DNA of 64,000 bases from Methylophaga sp. (GTDB lineage: Bacteria > Pseudomonadota > Gammaproteobacteria > Nitrosococcales > Methylophagaceae). The stretch lies in contig JALSLH010000053.1 of NCBI GenBank assembly GCA_026988435.1, forward strand, positions 1 to 64,000, given 5' to 3'. Numbering within the stretch: the first letter of the stretch is position 1; every line of letters starts with the position of its first letter. The translations under genes were made by a program, and so were the position numbers. Below, one piece after another: positions 7,951 through 16,868 of the stretch. Under the pieces are notes generated by a model. That model searched no databases. It saw only the letters and a list, made by a program, of their open reading frames with translations, and had not been told where the DNA came from.

Positions 7951-8222
7951 CCGATACTACAGTTAAGTTAGAGAAAGCATTAGAGCATTTAAACCCAACT
8001 TATCTTGAGATCCAAGATGATAGCGCTCTTCACGCTGGCCATGCAGGAAATATGGGCGGCGGTCACTATACAATTACGATTGTTAGTGAATTATTTGAAG
8101 GCTTGTCTATAATCAAGCGGCATCGACTTGTATATGATGCAGCCAAAATTTTGTTAGAAAAGGAGATTCACGCACTGAGTATTAATGCAAAAGTGCCGAG
8201 TGAATTTAAGAATAATAAATAA
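7947..8222 (+). CDS. BolA family protein
   Basis: A 91-residue BolA/IbaG-type protein. The signature [19 protein letters not shown] followed by [14 protein letters not shown] is clear. BolA proteins pair with monothiol glutaredoxins and take part in Fe-S cluster trafficking; some also act on gene expression and cell shape. The conserved histidines for cluster ligation are present. It is coupled to the YciI gene by a 4-bp overlap. Which BolA paralogue it is cannot be decided from sequence alone. Confidence 0.9.
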   Translation: MTDTTVKLEKALEHLNPTYLEIQDDSALHAGHAGNMGGGHYTITIVSELFEGLSIIKRHRLVYDAAKILLEKEIHALSINAKVPSEFKNNK

Positions 8223-8259
8223 CATTGTGAACTGAACCGTCACAATATTTTAATAATTT

Positions 8260-9891
8260 ATGACTGAAAATACTGCAACTAAATCTCGAAACCAAGCTTT
8301 TTTAGAGCAACATGAGCGTCAGCGCTTAAGTAAGCTGTGCAATCGTGCAATCGATTTACGTGGCAAAGTAGCCGGAGAATGCCAAGCCTATCAGTTCGGT
8401 GACAAAACACATTATCTCGATGACCGTGGCTATTTAATCGCCAAGCAATTACTTGAACGCTTTAATGGCCGCTATACTTTTGGTGTTTATGAAACAGTAT
8501 TAAAAGCGCTCAAACAATTATCCGCTAATGATAAAACTGCTACAGAAAAAGAACTTGATTTCATCTTGAGCCGTAGCCGATCCGAAGTGCAGTTCATTCC
8601 TTTTTCTGGACAATTACATCGCAAAGAATCCCGTATTATTTTTGCGACTCCAGTTGCTCTCCATGTCGATGACGTGTTGTATCATGGCGCAACGATGGAC
8701 ATCACCTCTAGCGCCATTAGTATTGCATTAAAGCGCGTATCGACCCTCGAAAAAGGTGATTCGGTTTTAGTCGATTTTTCAGATCTTTGCGAACACCCTA
8801 AACTACAATTATTGACCAATATCCCATACTCTGTTCTGGCTATTGAGCATGACAATTTACGTACTCGCCTTGTTTTACTGCGTAATCGTAAAGATGATGA
8901 TGAAGTAACGCAACAGCTAGATCTTTGGTGCCAACAGCATCATTCACCAGACTATCTAGATCTTGATAATGAGCTTTTCAATTTAGCATGCAGTTTTTAT
9001 CAGCACCTTTATTGCCGCACCTTAACCAGCCCGCAATTTTGGCTAAATCCCAATGACTCTCAAGACCCTATAAAAGCATTCCAATTAGTCCCCACCGCAG
9101 AGTCAACACTCGCCCCTTTTAGAAAAGAAGGAAATAGTGATATTTCATTACTACCATTTAGTGAAATAATGACTGAGCAATGTGATTTTATTCTGCAAAT
9201 ATCATCACAAGAAGTTCATATCGCTCGCCGAGATGATGTTTCACAAGTAGCATCATTGCTAGACAATCATCTCAATCAAGAATCTAGTTATATTTTCTTA
9301 TTAAGGACTCAGAAAACGGATATCAATGTGCTTGATTTTAAGCATGAAATAGCGTTGATTGCAGAAGATACAATAGAGTATGCCAATAATCTAGAAAAGC
9401 GACTCAATGATATTGCCCTTATCATGTCTGTTACAAATATCACATCCTGCTGCACGATGTTAGAAAAATCTTCAGCTGAAAGTGTGATTGCTATTGCCCT
9501 GTCATGGCAGGGAAAATCAATAACGCCTTCTGATTTTAAGCATGCAATTAGCCGGGAAGAAGCACGTTATTTGATTCATACCCCTATTCAAATGCTTGCA
9601 AATGACTCTAAATTCAAAGCAACAACCATTGATGTTTCTACATCTGGCTTAGCACTTAACTTACCCGGAAATATTTCATTATCACTCGGTAGCAGAGTGT
9701 CTATTGATTTTATTCGCTGGCAGCAACAGACTTCTTCTAGTGTAAGGCCTACAAAATTAACCTATCTCGTACGCAGTTGTCATTTTTGGAATGGCGAAAC
9801 CCACATTGGCTTAGAGCGCGATAAGATAGCGGCAACGATAGTATTAATAAGTTTTTTATGTCTACAATTAAGCGCAGTAAAGCCCAGTTAG
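8260..9891 (+). CDS. Double PilZ-domain protein
   Basis: A 543-residue cytoplasmic protein with two PilZ-like regions. The first has R121-x3-R125 (RKESR) but a degenerate second motif, DITSSA at D147. The second has R432-x3-R436 and an intact DVSTSG motif starting at D458, so cyclic-di-GMP binding is more likely there. The middle (about 220-420) has no domain I recognise. A start at 8260 without a clear ribosome site is the least certain point. Its 3' end overlaps the next gene by 34 bp. A link to pili or surface behaviour is plausible given the diguanylate cyclase and pil genes elsewhere in the window. Confidence 0.78.
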   Translation: MTENTATKSRNQAFLEQHERQRLSKLCNRAIDLRGKVAGECQAYQFGDKTHYLDDRGYLIAKQLLERFNGRYTFGVYETVLKALKQLSANDKTATEKELDFILSRSRSEVQFIPFSGQLHRKESRIIFATPVALHVDDVLYHGATMDITSSAISIALKRVSTLEKGDSVLVDFSDLCEHPKLQLLTNIPYSVLAIEHDNLRTRLVLLRNRKDDDEVTQQLDLWCQQHHSPDYLDLDNELFNLACSFYQHLYCRTLTSPQFWLNPNDSQDPIKAFQLVPTAESTLAPFRKEGNSDISLLPFSEIMTEQCDFILQISSQEVHIARRDDVSQVASLLDNHLNQESSYIFLLRTQKTDINVLDFKHEIALIAEDTIEYANNLEKRLNDIALIMSVTNITSCCTMLEKSSAESVIAIALSWQGKSITPSDFKHAISREEARYLIHTPIQMLANDSKFKATTIDVSTSGLALNLPGNISLSLGSRVSIDFIRWQQQTSSSVRPTKLTYLVRSCHFWNGETHIGLERDKIAATIVLISFLCLQLSAVKPS

Positions 9892-10460
9892 CTATAGATA
9901 ATCAAGATACCATCATCAACCTAGAGTCTGAAATTTTTGGCGGTCTCCTTGGAAAATATCTTGCAACAATTCCTTTTTACTTGGGAATGGATGATGACAG
10001 TAAGCGTATTTTACAAGCCGTTGTTTCAAATCATCACTCGCACACAGATACACTTTGGTTAGCATTCCAAAACCTTGTCACCATGATGTCAGCGTTACTT
10101 AATTCGCTCCCCGACAACACCACAGATTCCATTCACTTTGGCATCTATTGCTACCAAGATAATAGCGGAAACTGGCAAGTAACAACAGACCATGACTTTA
10201 ATTCAACCAGTGAAAAATCTGTATTTATCAATCGAGCATTAGCAAATAAAGAACACTATTTTTTCCATTGCCGATTATGCCCAGTTAAATTCACATGGTT
10301 CGAACAAGAAGCAGAACTCACTCGTCAGCTAATGGAATTGAGAAATCATAGCCCTCACAAAGTAAAACAAATGAAAAGCATTTTCCTTAGCCTATTCGCT
10401 GTCGGTGAGCTCACCAATATTACAGATATTATTAGCGCTAACTACCAGCATATTCTCTAG
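9858..10460 (+). CDS. Hypothetical protein overlapping the PilZ gene
   Basis: A 200-residue protein with no family I recognise, no signal peptide and no membrane segment. It starts at an ATG 34 bp before the end of the PilZ gene, in another frame and without a convincing ribosome site, so translation is probably coupled. A CRLCPVKFTWF stretch near residue 138 holds its only Cys pair. Its coding character (long, uninterrupted, with normal composition) and its tight overlap suggest it works with the PilZ protein. Confidence 0.6.
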   Translation: MSTIKRSKAQLAIDNQDTIINLESEIFGGLLGKYLATIPFYLGMDDDSKRILQAVVSNHHSHTDTLWLAFQNLVTMMSALLNSLPDNTTDSIHFGIYCYQDNSGNWQVTTDHDFNSTSEKSVFINRALANKEHYFFHCRLCPVKFTWFEQEAELTRQLMELRNHSPHKVKQMKSIFLSLFAVGELTNITDIISANYQHIL

Positions 10461-10481
10461 AAATATCAGGTTTTCAGTATA

Positions 10482-10648
10482 TACCCATGTTACCTCAATC
10501 TGCATGATTCAGAGTGCTTGAGCCATTCCAATTCTAGGCGCATCTATGCAGCAATGGTTATTCCCTTTCAAATAGATGAAACGACGAAGTGGGATGGCTC
10601 AAGCGCTTCTTCGATGGGTTTAAAACTATTCCTGACTGCCGACAGCCG
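10482..10648. repeat. Divergent, truncated type B-like element with covarying stems
   Basis: The left end reads TACCCATGTTACCTCAAT after TA, resembling the terminal repeat of the 262-bp elements. Stem 1 pairs 10516-10529 (GCTTGAGCCATTCC) with 10591-10604 (GGGATGGCTCAAGC). Stem 2 pairs CATCTAT (10541-10547) with ATAGATG (10572-10578). Single-stranded segments ATTCTAG and ACGACGAAG are shared with the 262-bp copies, while the stem bases differ on both sides. The right end is absent and the element runs into the pmbA stop. An apparent ORF across it is not considered real. Confidence 0.68.
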
Positions 10649-11977
10649 TTATCCTGCCACCATCATATTATCAATCCAAACCGAACCTGTTCTAGTGCTA
10701 CCTCTTGATTCGATATCATTACCGATAGCCTGGATCCCCATAAACATATCTTTTAAATTACTAGCAATGGTGAATTCATCAATGGGGTATTGAATCTCAC
10801 CATTTTCTACCCAAAAACCTGCGGCACCTTGTGAATAATCACCAGTAATGATGCTCACCCCCATACCCATTGTTTCGGTCACCAGTACACCTGTACCCAT
10901 TTCTTTAAGCAAGGCTTTAAAATCTAATTCGCCGCTATCAATGGTTAAATTGCGTACACCGCCAGCATTGCCTGTTGTTTTCATCTTGAGTTTTCGAGCT
11001 GAATAACTGTCTAAAACATAGCTTTGCAATATGCCATCGCTCACCAAATCACGCTTTTTGGTTGTTACGCCATCGCCATCAAATGCGGCGCTACCTAAGC
11101 CTTTTAATAAATAAGGCTGTTCATGGATATGCATAAAGTTAGGGAATATTTGCTTGTCTAAATGATCAAGCAAAAAAGATGATTTTCGATATTGGGCGCC
11201 GCCTCTTATCGCGGCAATAAACTTGCCAAATAACGAAGGTGCAACATCCGCCGCAAAAATAACCGGATAATTTCCGGTCTTAACTGTTCTAGCATTTAAT
11301 CGGCGTAAGGTATTTTCTGCCGCACGTTGACCAATATAAAGCGCTGATCTCATATCCGCCGCATCTCTTGCCATATCGTACCAATAATCACGCTGCATGC
11401 CACGCTCATCATCAGCAATTAATGTGCACACTAAACTATGTCGAGAGCTAATCGTATTGCCCACAAAGCCATGACTGTTGGCATAAACATAACCACTCTG
11501 ATGACTTGAAAGGCTACCGCCTTCTGAGTTCGTTATTTTCGAATCAACATCAAGGCCGGCTTGTTCACATTCTGTTGCAATAGCGATAGCTTCTTCTGCA
11601 TCAATATCCCACGGATGATGCAGCGATAAGTCAGGAAATTCTGTTGCCATCAATTGCGCATCTGCTAAGCCTGCACAATCATCTTCTTCGGTATGTTTTG
11701 CTATAGCTAAGGCAGCTTTAACTGTATCGCTTATCGCCTCTGGTCGCATATCGGAGGTACTGGCGGAGGCTTTTCTTTGCCCATAATAAACCGTTAGGCC
11801 TAGGCCTTTATCATTGTTATATTCTAATGTTTCGACTTCACCTTGTCGCACAGTAACAGATAGGCCATTGCTTTGGCTTACGCCGACTTCGGCCGATGTC
11901 GCACCTTGTTTTTTTGCTTGCTGCAATGCAATTTCAGCGGCTTGCTCTAAGCCGCTATTATCTATTCTCTCACTCAT
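10649..11977 (-). CDS. pmbA: Metalloprotease-related protein PmbA/TldE
   Basis: A 442-residue TldE/PmbA protein. E. coli TldD-TldE is a heterodimeric protease that cleaves unfolded peptides, matures microcin B17 and degrades the CcdA antitoxin; TldE lacks the metal site held by TldD. The sequence shows the family's SHQSGYVYANSHGFVG, DGDGVTTKKRDLVSDGIL and TGNAGGVRNL blocks at the usual places, and its length is typical. tldD is not in the window. It overlaps moeB by 4 bp, an unusual neighbour for pmbA. Confidence 0.95.
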   Translation of the reverse strand: MSERIDNSGLEQAAEIALQQAKKQGATSAEVGVSQSNGLSVTVRQGEVETLEYNNDKGLGLTVYYGQRKASASTSDMRPEAISDTVKAALAIAKHTEEDDCAGLADAQLMATEFPDLSLHHPWDIDAEEAIAIATECEQAGLDVDSKITNSEGGSLSSHQSGYVYANSHGFVGNTISSRHSLVCTLIADDERGMQRDYWYDMARDAADMRSALYIGQRAAENTLRRLNARTVKTGNYPVIFAADVAPSLFGKFIAAIRGGAQYRKSSFLLDHLDKQIFPNFMHIHEQPYLLKGLGSAAFDGDGVTTKKRDLVSDGILQSYVLDSYSARKLKMKTTGNAGGVRNLTIDSGELDFKALLKEMGTGVLVTETMGMGVSIITGDYSQGAAGFWVENGEIQYPIDEFTIASNLKDMFMGIQAIGNDIESRGSTRTGSVWIDNMMVAG

Positions 11978-12726
11978 TTTATACCTTTACCACATACGGG
12001 GCATTCGGGGTTTTGTTTCAATTTTATCTCGTGCCACGACATTGATAGTGCATCTAAAATTAATAAGCGATTAGCCAATGACTCGCCGATATTAGTTAAT
12101 AGCTTTATCGTCTCAACTGCCTGAACACTGCCAATAATGCCTAATAGTGGTGATAGTACGCCACTTTCAGAGCAGGTTTCTTGTAATTCACCATTATCTT
12201 GATAAACACAGCGATAACAAGCACTATCTTCCTGCCGAGCATCATACACCGTTACTTGCCCTTCCATTCGAATAGCCGCGCCTGAAACAAGCGGTGTTTT
12301 TGTCTGTTGGGTCACTTCATTTAATAAAAATCGAGTGGCGAAATTATCACTACAATCGACTACTACATCCACTGTTTCCATTACGTTTATTAGCGCTGCT
12401 TTCGTTAATCTTTTAGTATTAATTTCAAGTTGTATTTCACTATTAATTGCTCGTAAACTTTCTGCCGCAGATTCAACTTTAAGCTTATTAATATTTTTTT
12501 CAGTATGTATGATTTGGCGCTGTAGGTTTGATAACTCAACTTTATCATCATCAACTAAGGTTAATTTGCCCACGCCTGCCGCAGCTAAATATAATGATGC
12601 CGGTGCACCCAAGCCTCCAAGCCCTATTATTAATACGTGACTTTTTAATAACTGTTGCTGGCCTTCAATATCAATCTGTGGCAAAAGGATCTGTCGGCTA
12701 TAACGTAATAATTGTTCATCTTTCAT
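11974..12726 (-). CDS. moeB: MoeB/ThiF-type adenylyltransferase
   Basis: A 250-residue E1-like enzyme that adenylates the C-terminus of MoaD (molybdopterin synthase small subunit) or ThiS. The nucleotide-binding GLGGLGAPASLYLAAAG motif begins near residue 34. The N-terminal RYSRQILLPQIDIEGQ block is a MoeB/ThiF hallmark. Two zinc-binding Cys pairs are visible: CYRC near residue 170 and CPVC near the end. There is no rhodanese domain. No other moa/moe or thi genes are nearby, so MoeB versus ThiF is left open. It overlaps pmbA by 4 bp and prmC by 11 bp. Confidence 0.88.
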   Translation of the reverse strand: MKDEQLLRYSRQILLPQIDIEGQQQLLKSHVLIIGLGGLGAPASLYLAAAGVGKLTLVDDDKVELSNLQRQIIHTEKNINKLKVESAAESLRAINSEIQLEINTKRLTKAALINVMETVDVVVDCSDNFATRFLLNEVTQQTKTPLVSGAAIRMEGQVTVYDARQEDSACYRCVYQDNGELQETCSESGVLSPLLGIIGSVQAVETIKLLTNIGESLANRLLILDALSMSWHEIKLKQNPECPVCGKGIK

Positions 12727-13552
12727 CGGTTTTTTGTCCCATTACAACCCTATTATTCTCACCAAAATCTTGATGTGATGATATGTGGGTGAATTCTGCT
12801 TGTTGGAATAACTTTTGCACTTGTTGTGCTTGGTCATGACCGTGTTCGACTAATAGCCAGCCCGATAACTTCAAACAACGTTGTGCCTGTCGCACGATTA
12901 TACGAAGATCATCTAAACCATCATCACCTGATACTAATGCCGACAATGGTTCAAATCGTACATCGCCTTGTAATAAGTGTGGGTCATCTGTTCGGATATA
13001 TGGCGGATTACTCACCACCAGATCTAAAGCGCAATCAGCGATCGACTCTAACCATTGGCCTTGCCAAAAAGATATATTTTCAAGCTGATGATGAACAGCA
13101 TTTTCTTTAGCTACATTTAGTGCTGACCAAGATTGATCCATTGCAACAATCTGTGCTGTCGGCCGTTCATACGCTAATGAGAGTGCAATTGCACCACTGC
13201 CTGTTCCCAAATCTGCCGCCTTCATATTAGATTTAAGTTTAGTCAGTGCTAATTCAACTAATAACTCGGTATCGGGACGAGGAATTAACGTGTCCGCAGT
13301 AACATTTAGGTCGAATGTCCAGAAACCTTGTTGACCGGTTAGATGAGAAACGGGGTGACCTTGTTGTCTTTGTTCAATTAACTGTTTAAATGCATCCTGT
13401 TGCTGTTGATTCAGCTGTTTTTCTGACCAGCTATGCAAGTATGCTGTTTGGCAGCTTAATATATGACACAGTAATACTTGCGCATCAATTTCGGGGCTTT
13501 CAGATTCAACTAATGTATTGCGACCATAAGTTAGTGCTTGGGAAATATTCAT
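12716..13552 (-). CDS. prmC: Release factor glutamine methyltransferase PrmC
   Basis: A 278-residue SAM-dependent methyltransferase that modifies the Gln of the GGQ motif in RF1 and RF2. The catalytic NPPY motif is in VVSNPPYIRTDD, and the SAM-binding ADLGTGSGAIALSLA motif precedes it. The ORF is open further upstream to 13612, but the ATG at 13552 (MNISQALTYG) gives the family's normal length. prfA, the usual partner, is not adjacent. It overlaps moeB by 11 bp. Upstream lies an imperfect palindrome. Confidence 0.93.
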   Translation of the reverse strand: MNISQALTYGRNTLVESESPEIDAQVLLCHILSCQTAYLHSWSEKQLNQQQQDAFKQLIEQRQQGHPVSHLTGQQGFWTFDLNVTADTLIPRPDTELLVELALTKLKSNMKAADLGTGSGAIALSLAYERPTAQIVAMDQSWSALNVAKENAVHHQLENISFWQGQWLESIADCALDLVVSNPPYIRTDDPHLLQGDVRFEPLSALVSGDDGLDDLRIIVRQAQRCLKLSGWLLVEHGHDQAQQVQKLFQQAEFTHISSHQDFGENNRVVMGQKTDER

Positions 13553-13600
13553 TGCGACACATAATACTATGAGAGCTTTACACGATAAATATTTTTTGTT

Positions 13601-13679
13601 ATGGCAAGGCAAAAATAGTCGAAAAAGCGCAGTTTACTGATGTAAATGAGCATTTTGAGACTATTTTTAACGCCGCCAT
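13601..13679. repeat. Imperfect palindrome upstream of prmC
   Basis: ATGGCAAGGCAAAAATAGTC (13601-13620) pairs with the GACTATTTTTAACGCCGCCAT region ending at 13679; allowing small bulges the arms are about 20 bp. Between them a further AAAAGC/GCATTTT pairing extends the stem. I recall similar palindromes scattered between genes in other gammaproteobacteria, but this needs a search. It lies between prmC and the response regulator gene. Confidence 0.6.
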
Positions 13680-13710
13680 AGCGGAAAAGATGACTCGTGC
13701 AAAGGTCTCA

Positions 13711-14985
13711 TTATAGGATTCCCGCATTCAGGAATAGCGCAATCCCTACCATTGATACTACAACAACAGATAACACCATCACCACCTCTTTAAGGAATGA
13801 AACTTTTTTGGTGAGTTCGTCCAGTTGGATCATGACAAGGCTAGCCGGTTCATCTTCTTTTTCTTCAGATTTATCTGTTTCTTGTTCTGCAAGATGGGCT
13901 GTTATTTTTTCTGCTAAATTCATATCTAAATATTGCGCCGTTAGTGGCGACACATTTTGTTCTACCTGCTGGCTAGCTATAAGCGATATGCGTGGCTCTT
14001 GACCATCTAACCATGCATTACCTTGCTGCTCTAATACGGCCTTAGCTTTCGATGGCAAATCAAAATCATCGATCGCAAATTGCACTGCTGATTCAACAGA
14101 ATCATCAATCATTTGCTGTGCTGTTTGCTGCGCAACTTCAACTGTAGATTGCTTCGTTTGCTCCTTTAATTGTTCCTTAAACGAAGGTAATAAAGTAGCC
14201 AAATGACCTGCTATAGACGTTTCCATTGAGTCTAAGACAATCTGCCTACCCACATCCTCGACCCTTTCTTGTATTGTTTGCCGTATTTTTGGTAATAAGT
14301 CATTTTCTATATTCGCTGATATGGTCGCTTCTAATTGACTGTCATCCCTCGGCTCAGCTACGGTATTTTGCACCTGGTTAGCCATAACGCCTTTGACTGT
14401 TTCAGCTGCAATTCGGCGAGTAACATCTCCCACCTGCTCATAGATGGATTTTTGTATTCCCGGCAACCATTCTTGTTCTAGTCGAGCAATGACATCATTA
14501 TCCATAATGAGGGGTGTTGTCTTTATATCTCGTTGAGATTCCAGCACGGGATTGGGTTCCATTACTGATGATATTTGCGCGACACGTTCTTCTACAGGTT
14601 TATTTTCAATATGATGGCTTTCGAGCTTATTCATGATTTCTGCCAGTATTTCTCTTTGAGGCGGCTTCGTCAAAGAAGCAATCGCACCCACAGCAAGTGC
14701 ATTATCTTTATCGCCTTGCGTATCATGTCCTGTACACATGACGACAGGAATAGCACTTAAATTCTCATTTTCTTTAATCTTTTTTGTGGTTTCAAGGCCA
14801 TCTAAGCCTTGCATGGTGACATCCATAAAAATAATATCTGGGTTTTCATTGCTCGCGTTCAAATAACTCAGCGCTTCTTCGCCGCTAGCAATTTGCACAA
14901 TATCAAGATCATAGGGTGCTAATAATTTACTCAGTGTTAATCTAGCCACACGTGAATCATCGACTACCAGTGCTTGTCTTTGCAT
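13711..14985 (-). CDS. Response regulator receiver protein with C-terminal membrane anchor
   Basis: A 424-residue protein. Residues 1-120 form a complete receiver domain: acidic D9/D10, phosphoacceptor D55 in FMDVTM, T85 and K107. Residues about 165-390 are helical and contain at least two copies of a roughly 65-residue repeat (LPGIQKSIYEQVGDVTRRIAAETV and LLPKIRQTIQERVEDVGRQIVLDSM). A charged segment follows, and then a single hydrophobic helix at about 400-422. There is no DNA-binding or enzymatic output domain. A receiver fused to a tail-anchored helical stalk is an uncommon architecture. Its partner kinase is not in the window. Confidence 0.8.
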   Translation of the reverse strand: MQRQALVVDDSRVARLTLSKLLAPYDLDIVQIASGEEALSYLNASNENPDIIFMDVTMQGLDGLETTKKIKENENLSAIPVVMCTGHDTQGDKDNALAVGAIASLTKPPQREILAEIMNKLESHHIENKPVEERVAQISSVMEPNPVLESQRDIKTTPLIMDNDVIARLEQEWLPGIQKSIYEQVGDVTRRIAAETVKGVMANQVQNTVAEPRDDSQLEATISANIENDLLPKIRQTIQERVEDVGRQIVLDSMETSIAGHLATLLPSFKEQLKEQTKQSTVEVAQQTAQQMIDDSVESAVQFAIDDFDLPSKAKAVLEQQGNAWLDGQEPRISLIASQQVEQNVSPLTAQYLDMNLAEKITAHLAEQETDKSEEKEDEPASLVMIQLDELTKKVSFLKEVVMVLSVVVVSMVGIALFLNAGIL

Positions 14986-15009
14986 TTCCTACCTCTTGTG
15001 CTTACCCTT

Positions 15010-15336
15010 TTATTCTGCCCGATAAACATCTAAATTTATTTTAGTTACATGTCGGCCTAACATCACGATTTCGCCTTGATAACGTTGTGCCATATCACTG
15101 GCAAACTCAAAGAAATACGTACGTTGAAATTGCATTCGCCCTTGGCTATTTCGCTTTAGGCGTATTTTTTTCCAGCCAACGGTATCATTTAAAAAAGCTA
15201 CACCAACTCGGTCACAGCGCTGTCTTACTGCTTGAATCGCTCGCTCAGCTACGCCACGGCTATCCCACCAAAACCATAGTAAACCAAATATTAATAAAAT
15301 GGTTAAACCATTATCTATCACCCAATATCTCCCCAT
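15010..15336 (-). CDS. DUF3301 domain-containing protein
   Basis: A 108-residue protein with one N-terminal membrane helix (about residues 9-25) and a short basic cytoplasmic domain, matching DUF3301. The VAERAIQAVRQRCDRVGVAFLNDTV block and the RMQFQRTYFFEFASD block are the conserved parts. The function is unknown. Its start overlaps the end of rsmE by 19 bp, so it is probably co-translated with rsmE. Confidence 0.82.
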   Translation of the reverse strand: MGRYWVIDNGLTILLIFGLLWFWWDSRGVAERAIQAVRQRCDRVGVAFLNDTVGWKKIRLKRNSQGRMQFQRTYFFEFASDMAQRYQGEIVMLGRHVTKINLDVYRAE

Positions 15337-16046
15337 ACTGCTTGCACAACAGCCAATGCGGCTACTGTTGCGGTCTCTGTTCGTAGAATTCTTGGACCCA
15401 TTGTTGTTGCCTGAAAACCTACATTAACAGCCTGTTGAATCTCTTGTTCAGCTAGGCCACCTTCAGGCCCAATTAACAGCGCTACTTCATTTTGTGTGGC
15501 CAGCGTCGTTAGTCCAGAATCAGCTAAGGGATCTAATACCAACCGACATTTTACCGTACAGTTATTGATCGCTTCTTCTAGCTGCGTCACATTACTTAAA
15601 ATTGGCAATATTGATCGACCACTTTGTTCGCAAGCACTCGTTATAATGCCCTGCCAATGTGCTAACCGTTTTTCGGCTCGACCGCCAGTAAGCGGCACAT
15701 TACATCGCTCGGTTATCACAGGAATAATATGATTAACCCCTAACTCCACTGCTTTTTGTAAAGCATAGTCCATTCGTTCCCCGCGTGAAATACCTTGTAA
15801 TAGGGTAATAAACAGCGGCGATTCATTCTCAACTTTTAGTAACTTTACTAGTTTTACCGTTGAGCTGCGCTTGGCTACCTCCTCTAATACAGCTAAATAT
15901 TCTAAACCTTGCCCATTAAACAAATGTAATTCAGCACCTTGTTTTAATCGCAAAACTTGAATAGCATGCCGATGTACTTTATCTGGCAAGACTAATACTT
16001 CAGTATTTTCATCCAATTCAGGGCAATATAATCGTGGAATTCTCAT
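15318..16046 (-). CDS. rsmE: 16S rRNA m3U1498 methyltransferase RsmE
   Basis: A 242-residue SPOUT-family methyltransferase that N3-methylates U1498 of 16S rRNA. The trefoil-knot SAM site is visible as ALLIGPEGGLAEQEI, followed by GPRILRTETATVAAL near the C-terminus. The N-terminal PUA-like RNA-binding part includes HAIQVLRLKQGAELHLFNG. Length is normal for the family. The start is 21 bp from the divergent inositol monophosphatase-like gene, so their promoters must overlap or lie inside the genes. Confidence 0.95.
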   Translation of the reverse strand: MRIPRLYCPELDENTEVLVLPDKVHRHAIQVLRLKQGAELHLFNGQGLEYLAVLEEVAKRSSTVKLVKLLKVENESPLFITLLQGISRGERMDYALQKAVELGVNHIIPVITERCNVPLTGGRAEKRLAHWQGIITSACEQSGRSILPILSNVTQLEEAINNCTVKCRLVLDPLADSGLTTLATQNEVALLIGPEGGLAEQEIQQAVNVGFQATTMGPRILRTETATVAALAVVQAVWGDIG

Positions 16047-16067
16047 AATGTTTAGTATACTGACATT

Positions 16068-16868
16068 ATGATTAATTTAGAACGCATCAAAGAGATTGTT
16101 ATCTCAATCAGCAAAACCGAACTTCTGCCTCGCTTTAATTCTGTAGCGCGCAATTACAAAGCCGATGGCAGTGTCGTCACCGAAGCCGATCTTATTATGC
16201 AATCTCGCCTTACTGATGCACTACACGATGCCTATCCTGATATTCAATTATTGGGCGAAGAAATGTCGACAGAGCAGCAACAAGAGCTACTGTCCTCTGG
16301 TCAAGCCTTATGGTGTTTAGATCCCGTAGATGGTACCAGTAATTTTGCTGCTGGCGTGCCTTATTTCTGCGTGTCTCTAGCATTAATTGAACAAGGGCAA
16401 GTTACTTTAGGGCTCATTTATGATCCTATTCGTGATGAGTGTTTTTCAGCCCAGTTGGATCAAGGAGCAACATTAAATGGGCAACTACTTTCATCAAAAG
16501 CTACAGGTTTAACCCTCAATCACTCTATTGCACTGATAGACTTCAAACGATTAACCCATGAATTGGCAACAAAGTTAGTTACTAACAGACCCTATGGTTC
16601 ACAGCGAAGTCTGGGCTCAATCGCACTTGAATTATGTTGGATCGCCGCTGGTCGTGGCCATATTTATTTACATGGAAAACAACAATTATGGGATTATGCT
16701 GCAGCACACTTAATATTAAATGAAGCCGGTGCCTTCGCCTGCACTCTTGAAGGCAAGCCTCTCTCATGTAATCAACTAGAGCCTCTCTCGACGATTGCAG
16801 CACTAGATGAAGATCTGTTCAAACAATGGTGTGATTATCTCAATGTCCCTCTCATTGATTTATCCTGA
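16068..16868 (+). CDS. Inositol monophosphatase family protein
   Basis: A 266-residue Mg-dependent phosphatase of the IMPase/CysQ superfamily. Metal-binding motifs are in order: GEEMS near residue 65, WCLDPVDGTSNFA near residue 86, and the C-terminal LWDYAAAHLILNEAGA. The family hydrolyses inositol phosphates, 3'-phosphoadenosine 5'-phosphate, fructose-1,6-bisphosphate and related esters; the substrate cannot be assigned here. The 3' end overlaps pgeF by 26 bp when the preferred pgeF start is used. Confidence 0.88.
   Translation: MINLERIKEIVISISKTELLPRFNSVARNYKADGSVVTEADLIMQSRLTDALHDAYPDIQLLGEEMSTEQQQELLSSGQALWCLDPVDGTSNFAAGVPYFCVSLALIEQGQVTLGLIYDPIRDECFSAQLDQGATLNGQLLSSKATGLTLNHSIALIDFKRLTHELATKLVTNRPYGSQRSLGSIALELCWIAAGRGHIYLHGKQQLWDYAAAHLILNEAGAFACTLEGKPLSCNQLEPLSTIAALDEDLFKQWCDYLNVPLIDLS

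Noticed and set aside
10518-10793. Forward ORF of 91 codons between the PilZ-linked gene and pmbA
   Set aside because: It runs through the divergent repeat element and then antisense through the pmbA 3' end, and has no ribosome site or recognisable product.
12716-13612. Longer prmC start at 13612
   Set aside because: It adds 20 residues of non-conserved sequence running into the repeat region; the ATG at 13552 gives the family length.
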